Below, piece by piece: positions 54,965-59,237 of a DNA stretch of 59,237 nt. The position numbers and the translations under genes were made by a program. Each line of letters starts with the position of its first letter. The first letter of the stretch is position 1. The notes beneath the pieces were generated by a model. It was not told where the DNA came from. It did not search any database and was given only the letters and a program-made list of their open reading frames with translations. Source of the DNA: Solidesulfovibrio sp. GTDB taxonomy: Bacteria; Desulfobacterota; Desulfovibrionia; Desulfovibrionales; Desulfovibrionaceae. The stretch spans positions 1 through 59,237 of the forward strand of contig NZ_JARKOZ010000106.1 of assembly GCF_029978005.1 (NCBI RefSeq), written 5' to 3'.

Positions 54965-55531
54965 TCACGGGTTCATAGAAAAGGTCTCGTCCTGTTCCGC
55001 CAGAAACGTCGCGTAGTCGCGCTCCAGGTGCAGGCTGGAGAAGAGATAGACGGTCCCCTGGGAAGTCGTGGTGAAGGCGATGTCCCGAAACTCCTCGCTC
55101 GCGGCCATGGCCTTGAAGGCGGCTTCGATGGCCTCCGGCGCCAAATCGAAGGGCGGCGCTTCGAAGAGTTCCACGGGCACGGGCCGGGGGTAGTCCCGGG
55201 AGTTCGCCCGGATCTCCTCGGCCATGAGCAGGGCCGTGACTCCCTTGCGGTCCAGGATGCGGGCGTAGGTGCGGCTGAGCAGGGCCGGGTCGTGGTACAC
55301 GGCGCGTCCGGACAGGCTGGCAAGCGAGGCGATTTCGGGCAGGCCGGACAGCAGGGCCTCCACGCGCCGGCACGGATCGACTTCGGGTTCCGTATCGAGG
55401 CATTCCCCGAAACCGCGCGCCCGCAGCCGCTCGACCACCTCGTCGGCACCGACCAGCCGCGCCTCGGCGCTGGCCTCGCGTACCGCCTCGACGATCGCCT
55501 TGCCCAGATCGGGCGCGTCGCCCGCGCTCAT
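54965..55531 (-). CDS. AOR-operon accessory protein of unknown function
   Basis: 188-aa protein beginning MSAGDAPDLGKAIVEAV and ending TFSMNP. It has no recognised motif; cysteines are few. The middle, YARILDRKGVTALLMAEEIRANS, is helical. A very long open frame continues upstream through the AOR gene, but the start at 55531 overlaps the AOR stop (ATGA), which fixes it as a coupled third gene of the operon. It could be a maturation chaperone or a structural subunit for the AOR; this is inference from position. Confidence 0.7.
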   Translation of the reverse strand: MSAGDAPDLGKAIVEAVREASAEARLVGADEVVERLRARGFGECLDTEPEVDPCRRVEALLSGLPEIASLASLSGRAVYHDPALLSRTYARILDRKGVTALLMAEEIRANSRDYPRPVPVELFEAPPFDLAPEAIEAAFKAMAASEEFRDIAFTTTSQGTVYLFSSLHLERDYATFLAEQDETFSMNP

Positions 55532-57645
55532 TTCCCGTCCTGCGGCACGAGTCCGGCCGCGGCCAGCCCCTCGCCCACGTCCGCGAGCCCGAGCGCGGCG
55601 TAGCGCGCCTTGCCCGGCGCGCCCGTGGCCGTGTCCCAGCCCATGGCCTCGTAGAAAAAATCCATGGCCCGGCCGATGTCGGCCCGGTCCATGCGGATGG
55701 TGCCCTTGGTGAAGGGCGCGGCCCCCTTGGCGTCCTCGAACACCCAGGGCGGCACGGTGTCGTGTCCGGCGCGCATGTCCACCTGGCCCATGTCCCGGAT
55801 GGTCAGGGCGCGGTGCAGGGTGAAGATGCGTTCCCCGGCCCGGTCCAGTTCCTCCCGGTCCATGGGGCGGCCGGTAGCCAAGCTCAGGAACTTCGACTCC
55901 AGGCTGTCGTCGCCGGCGTAGCCGCGCTCCCAGCGGGGCGAGGCCACCCAGGGCCCCATCCAGTTGCATACCCCCAGCGCGTCGTGCAGCTCCTTGCGCA
56001 TGAGCGACCACTTGGCCCGCCTGGCCTTGTACGGGTTGGCCGGGGTGTAGTCCCCCGGGGCGTCCAGGGCGTCCGGGGAGCCCCAAATGTCCGTGGCCAG
56101 CTTCTTCTGGACGGCCAGAGGCAGGCCGTTTCGCACGAAGTTCGTGTGGGAGTGGCACTGGGCGTCGCGGTTGTACTGGGTGTTGATGATCACCCCGCAC
56201 TGGCCGTCGTCCTCGTTGGCGTGGTGCTTGGGATGCCCCATCTTCCAGTAGGTCGTGGAATGGTCGTCGGCCCAGTCCGACTCGGGAATGGACCAGGTGT
56301 CGAAGATCGCGCCCGTGCCTCGGCTCAGCACGTCGCCGAGCTCGCCCTGGCGGTTGGCGATGCGGGGGACGAGGTCCAGCAGGAAGGCCGGGTCGTTCCT
56401 GTCGTACTTGTCCCAGGGGATGGAGGCGTATTCCTTGGAACCGAGCCTGGCCTTGAGATAGCCGCCCTCGTAGAGCTTGCGCAGATCGCGCTGCAGCTGG
56501 CCGTAGTTGGACCACACGCCCATGTCGTCGGCCAGGTGCATGCCCACCATGCAGGCCTCGATGGCCGCCTCGCCGCCCTTGCCGGCCATGAGCCCCTTGA
56601 AGAACATCCGGCCGAACTGCAAGGCGATGCAGGTGTTCTGGGCCATGTCCGGGATGCCGTACTTGACCGTCACCGACGGCACCCGGAGCATGGTGTGGCA
56701 CCGGATGGGGCAGGCCGTGCAGCCGTTGCCGCGCACGGTGTACTTCCAGGCTTCCTCGCCCAGAAAGAAGGCGGCGCTGTTGGTGCGGTAGACGATGCGG
56801 CTCAGGTCGTGGATGTCGCCGGTCAGCTCCACCGGCGGCTTGGCCGCTCCCCAGCGCCGGCCCGGCTGGCCGACCCAGCGCGAGGCCGGATTGTAGTATT
56901 CGGCCTGGGGCGTGGGAAAGCTCGGCACCACGTGCTGGTTGTTCGCGCCCAGGATGGAGAGGTGGAACTTGACCAGCTTCTCCCACTCGGCCTTGTCCCC
57001 GGCGATGCGCACCGCGCCGCTGCCCTGGACGGCCACGGCCTTGAGGTTCTTGGCCCCCATCACGCCGCCCACGCCGCCGGCCGAGTGGGAGACCGAATTG
57101 ATGACCATGCCCATGGGGGCCTGGCTTTCCCCGGCCTGGCCGATGGCCGCCACCACGCAGTCCGGCCCCATCTCCTGGCTGAGCTCCAGCGTGGTCCGGC
57201 GGATGCCGCTGCCCCAGAGATGCCCGGCGTCGCGGATCTCCACCTTGGCGTCGCGGATCATGAGCCACACGGGCCTGTCGGCCTTGCCTTCCACGATCAG
57301 GGCGTCGTAGCCGGCGTATTTGAGCTTGGCCGCGAAATGCCCGCCCATGTGCCCCGAGCCCACCAGGGGCCTGGGCCAGCAGGTGGGGAAAATGGTGGTG
57401 ATGGTGGTGCGGCCGTTGCACGGCACGCTGGTGCCGACCAGGGCTCCGGCGGCGAACACCAGTTTGTTGGCCGCATCGAAGGGCCCGGTCCCGGCCGGAA
57501 CCTCGTCCCAGAGCACCCGGTAGCCGAGCCCGGCTCCGCCGAGCACGGCTTCGTAGCGTTCGATCGTATCCTGGACCCCGATCTTTCCCGTGGACAGGTC
57601 CACCCGCAAGACCTTGCCGGCGAAACCACCTCTGCTGGCGGCCAT
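55528..57645 (-). CDS. Aldehyde ferredoxin oxidoreductase-family protein (W/Mo-bispterin)
   Basis: 705-aa AOR-family oxidoreductase. The N-terminus has GFAGKVLRVDLSTGKI and ALVGTSVPCNGRTTITT for pterin binding. NSVSHSAGGVGGVMGAKNLKAVAV is the AOR block around the cofactor, given here as SAGGVGGVMGAKNLKAV. The [4Fe-4S] ligands are in GCTACPIRCHTML (CX2CX3C) and a later Cys in LGVCNWMG. It lacks its own export signal. The neighbouring Tat-type ferredoxin and the E. coli ydhY-ydhV precedent suggest it forms a complex with that ferredoxin. The substrate cannot be named. Confidence 0.9.
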   Translation of the reverse strand: MAASRGGFAGKVLRVDLSTGKIGVQDTIERYEAVLGGAGLGYRVLWDEVPAGTGPFDAANKLVFAAGALVGTSVPCNGRTTITTIFPTCWPRPLVGSGHMGGHFAAKLKYAGYDALIVEGKADRPVWLMIRDAKVEIRDAGHLWGSGIRRTTLELSQEMGPDCVVAAIGQAGESQAPMGMVINSVSHSAGGVGGVMGAKNLKAVAVQGSGAVRIAGDKAEWEKLVKFHLSILGANNQHVVPSFPTPQAEYYNPASRWVGQPGRRWGAAKPPVELTGDIHDLSRIVYRTNSAAFFLGEEAWKYTVRGNGCTACPIRCHTMLRVPSVTVKYGIPDMAQNTCIALQFGRMFFKGLMAGKGGEAAIEACMVGMHLADDMGVWSNYGQLQRDLRKLYEGGYLKARLGSKEYASIPWDKYDRNDPAFLLDLVPRIANRQGELGDVLSRGTGAIFDTWSIPESDWADDHSTTYWKMGHPKHHANEDDGQCGVIINTQYNRDAQCHSHTNFVRNGLPLAVQKKLATDIWGSPDALDAPGDYTPANPYKARRAKWSLMRKELHDALGVCNWMGPWVASPRWERGYAGDDSLESKFLSLATGRPMDREELDRAGERIFTLHRALTIRDMGQVDMRAGHDTVPPWVFEDAKGAAPFTKGTIRMDRADIGRAMDFFYEAMGWDTATGAPGKARYAALGLADVGEGLAAAGLVPQDGK

Positions 57646-57672
57646 GTGCGACTCCTTGCCGATCTCGAAGGG

Positions 57673-58434
57673 TTACTTGACGGCGGTCTTGCCGGCGGGG
57701 ACATGGCAGTCCAGGCAGGCCTTGGCGTTTTCCGGGGAGGGCGCGGACAGGCCGGATCGAAGCATCCCGCCGTCGCGGGTGAGGTCCCGCCACGGCACGT
57801 AGCGAAGCGCCGCGGCCGGGCAGGCCTCCACGCATTTGGGCCGGCCGTGGCAGAGAAAGCATTTCGTGGCCACTCCGGCTTGTTCGTCGAAGGAGAGCAT
57901 GTCCCAGGGACAGGCCCGTTGGCACAGGCGGCAGCCCACGCAGGCGGCGGGATCGACCACCCGGGCCCCGGTTTGCGGATCGTCCTTGATGGCGTTTTGG
58001 GGACAGGCCGTGGCGCACGGGACCGGATGGGGGCATTGGCGGCACACGCCCTGGACGATCAGCCCGTCGCCCCAGTCCCCGTGCATGGCGTCGCCGCCCG
58101 TGGGACCGCCGGGCCCGAAGTTGACGGCGCGGGCGATCTTGATGCGGGACAGGGAAGGCTGGGCGCGGCCGTCGTTGAATTCCGTGCAGGCCAGCTCGCA
58201 GCGCTGGCAGCCCACGCAACGGGTGGGATCGGCCAGGATGACCCCCTTGGCATTGTCCAGGATCACCAGCGGGGCGTTCGCGCCGAAGGCGTCGCCCAGG
58301 CCCAGGAGGGCCAGGCCGGACAGGGCGCAGACGGACAGCTTGAGAAAGCCCCGACGGGAGAGCTCGGCTTCCAATCCAGAGGCCTGGGCCGCCCGTTCGA
58401 TCCATTCCGAAGGGACGTCGCGGATCATGTGCAT
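57673..58434 (-). CDS. Tat-type four-cluster ferredoxin subunit with C-terminal CXXCH
   Basis: About 253-aa iron-sulfur protein. A twin-arginine motif SRRGFLKLS followed by a hydrophobic stretch (ALSGLALLGLG) lies near residues 26-50, after an unusually long N-region. Four cysteine quartets follow: CVGCQRCELAC, CRQCPHPVPCATAC, CVGCRLCQRAC and CFLCHGRPKCVEAC, as in NrfC/YdhY-like electron-transfer subunits. Near the C-terminus is CLDCH, a possible c-type haem site. ATG 58434 with GGGAG upstream is chosen. It heads the AOR operon. Export would place its electron transfer in the periplasm. Confidence 0.87.
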   Translation of the reverse strand: MHMIRDVPSEWIERAAQASGLEAELSRRGFLKLSVCALSGLALLGLGDAFGANAPLVILDNAKGVILADPTRCVGCQRCELACTEFNDGRAQPSLSRIKIARAVNFGPGGPTGGDAMHGDWGDGLIVQGVCRQCPHPVPCATACPQNAIKDDPQTGARVVDPAACVGCRLCQRACPWDMLSFDEQAGVATKCFLCHGRPKCVEACPAAALRYVPWRDLTRDGGMLRSGLSAPSPENAKACLDCHVPAGKTAVK

Positions 58435-58574
58435 GCGTCTCCCGTTCACCGCATTCCCGGCTTTGGTGACCGGAGGGGTAAAAAATACACGGCGAAACTC
58501 TGGGCCTCAGGAGTTCAGTAAAGCCCTTTTGCATGGGCGTCCATGGTTTCCTGGCTACCGTCCCCGTCGTTTGA

Positions 58575-58825
58575 CGCGACGGCAGTCCCCGCGCCACCCA
58601 GCCAGGTCCGGGTCGACGTTGGCCAAAAGCGCGAGCACACACTGTCGTATCGCCGGTGTCTGCACCCGCGTGAGCTCAAAACGGAAGGCGGAAGCGATAT
58701 GCTTCTGCTCCGCAGAGGTCTGGCTCTACCAGAAGAGGCGTGCCTGCGAATAATGGTCGGAGAAAAGTTCCGCTTTGCCTCGGACCATGTCCTGCGCCAC
58801 CTGCTGCGGGTAGCTGGTGTAGCCC
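58575..58825 (-). pseudogene. Catalase C-terminal remnant
   Basis: Minus-strand reading gives GYTSYPQQVAQDMVRG, then FSDHYSQARLFW, a TAG stop, SQTSAEQKHIASAFRFEL and ALLANVDPDLAGW. This follows the C-terminal region of small-subunit catalases (YASYPEP..., SQARLFW-SQ, QKHI--AF-FEL, NVD--LA). The in-frame TAG after LFW and the absence of the N-terminal 80 percent show a dead fragment. The sequence between 58435 and 58575 shows no other gene. Confidence 0.75.
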
Positions 58826-58913
58826 CTCAAGAGACTCACCGACTCAAGCGCATGTTGTAGAGCCCTGTTTGTTGCCAGAAGTGGGGGTATGCGCCGAATG
58901 GCGAAGTGCAAAA

Positions 58914-58941
58914 AAGCCGCCCTCCAGGCTGAAGGCGGCTT
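58914..58941 (-). terminator. Terminator of the nitroreductase remnant
   Basis: On the minus strand AAGCCGCC pairs with GGCGGCTT over a 12-base loop and is followed by a run of T (A 58910-58915 on the plus strand), a canonical intrinsic terminator just after the nitroreductase stop. Confidence 0.75.
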
Positions 58942-58948
58942 GAGATGC

Positions 58949-59100
58949 CTACACCCAGTGCACGTGGGCTTCGTTCCTGGGAGGGACCAGCCGGTAGCGG
59001 TATTTCGGATAACCCAGTATGAGCCCGCCATGCACCACATGTCCGTCGGGAACACCCAGCAACGCGGTCAGAGCACGGGTTTCCCGCGCGGCCATGACTA
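58949..59100 (-). pseudogene. Nitroreductase-family 3' fragment, cut by IS element
   Basis: Minus-strand reading gives VMAARETRALTALLGVPDGH, then VVHGGLILGYPKYRYRLVPP, then RNEAHVHWV and TAG (58949-58951). The LGVP-GH--HG-L-LGYPK-RY---PPR pattern is that of nitroreductase-family C-termini. The frame is lost at about 59100, exactly where the IS630-type element begins, next to a TA. The N-terminal part may survive beyond the element, outside the window. Confidence 0.7.
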
Positions 59101-59237
59101 GTGTTGCGTCCTTGAAATAAATCTATATACTGGCCTCCAGTTTAGGAGGTCAGGATGGGCGCTCGGGTAAAGGTTGAGTTGACGGAGGAGCAGGCGGCAA
59201 CGCTGCGGATGCGGGCTGGGTCCGGCAAGACCGAACA
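59101..59237 (+). mobile_element. Left end of an IS630-type insertion sequence
   Basis: The element begins after a TA (59099-59100) with GTGTTGCGTCCTTGAAATAA, likely the terminal inverted repeat, and reads into a transposase start. IS630 elements insert at TA. The right end is outside the window, so the boundary rests on the interrupted gene and the TA. Confidence 0.65.
59155..59237 (+). CDS. IS630-type transposase, N-terminal fragment
   Basis: The first ~27 residues, starting MGARVKVELTEEQAATLRMR, are seen before the window ends. K-V-LTEEQ---L is the usual beginning of the helix-turn-helix domain of IS630 transposases. AGGAGGTCAGG lies directly upstream of the ATG. Family assignment is from this short stretch and the TA insertion. 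Confidence 0.65.
   Translation, partial: MGARVKVELTEEQAATLRMRAGSGKTE

Overview
The window comes from a high-GC sulfate-reducing deltaproteobacterium, most likely of the Desulfovibrionaceae. The evidence is gene content: a murD-ftsW-murG-murC-murB-ftsQ-ftsA-ftsZ division cluster without ddl, many radical SAM proteins, an AmmeMemoRadiSam enzyme, and an AOR-family oxidoreductase with a Tat-type ferredoxin. This assignment is inferred from gene order and protein style, not from a database search.

Positions 1-20,540 are ordinary chromosome. They hold the tightly overlapping mur/fts operon, a radical SAM gene, a LysE-type exporter, a minus-strand operon (lipoamide dehydrogenase, sodium:solute symporter, OsmC, GcvH-like protein) behind a CBS-PAS-sigma54 regulator, purM, a secreted low-complexity protein, amrS and tRNA-Pro(UGG).

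Positions 20,494-34,084 are a genomic island inserted in the 3' end of tRNA-Pro. It is bounded by a perfect 46-bp direct repeat and has TGGATAAC-type repeats inside both ends, but no visible integrase. Its cargo looks like defence. There is a 1,266-aa SIR2-domain protein and an ABC-three-component set whose first component is reduced to its C-terminal domain. There is also a HigBA-like toxin-antitoxin pair, and a strikingly AT-rich operon of four genes: an alpha/beta-hydrolase-STAND NTPase, an unknown protein, a small protein starting with an FVSNSSST motif, and a radical SAM/SPASM protein. A tRNA-Glu 3' relic inside the island suggests it was assembled in layers.

Positions 34,085-39,350 hold what I consider the most interesting system, a candidate RiPP pathway. 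It has a B12-type radical SAM protein with a PqqD-like C-terminus, a 67-aa peptide built of pentad repeats (CHAPA, then CHGPx), an M19 dipeptidase and an M3 metallopeptidase. I do not recognise this combination.

Positions 39,350-53,000 hold a gluQ remnant, a long structured leader, and an uptake operon (TonB receptor, DUF364 protein, FmdE protein, FecB/BtuF-type binding protein, permease, ATPase). An MFS transporter, an AMP-forming ligase and a small secreted protein follow. The segment ends at a second, decayed tRNA-Pro attachment relic whose flank is nearly identical to the right end of the island.

Positions 53,000-59,237 hold a C_GCAxxG_C_C protein divergent from a LysR regulator, then the AOR operon. 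The end is a decaying region with catalase and nitroreductase gene remnants, the latter apparently cut by an IS630-type element that runs off the window.
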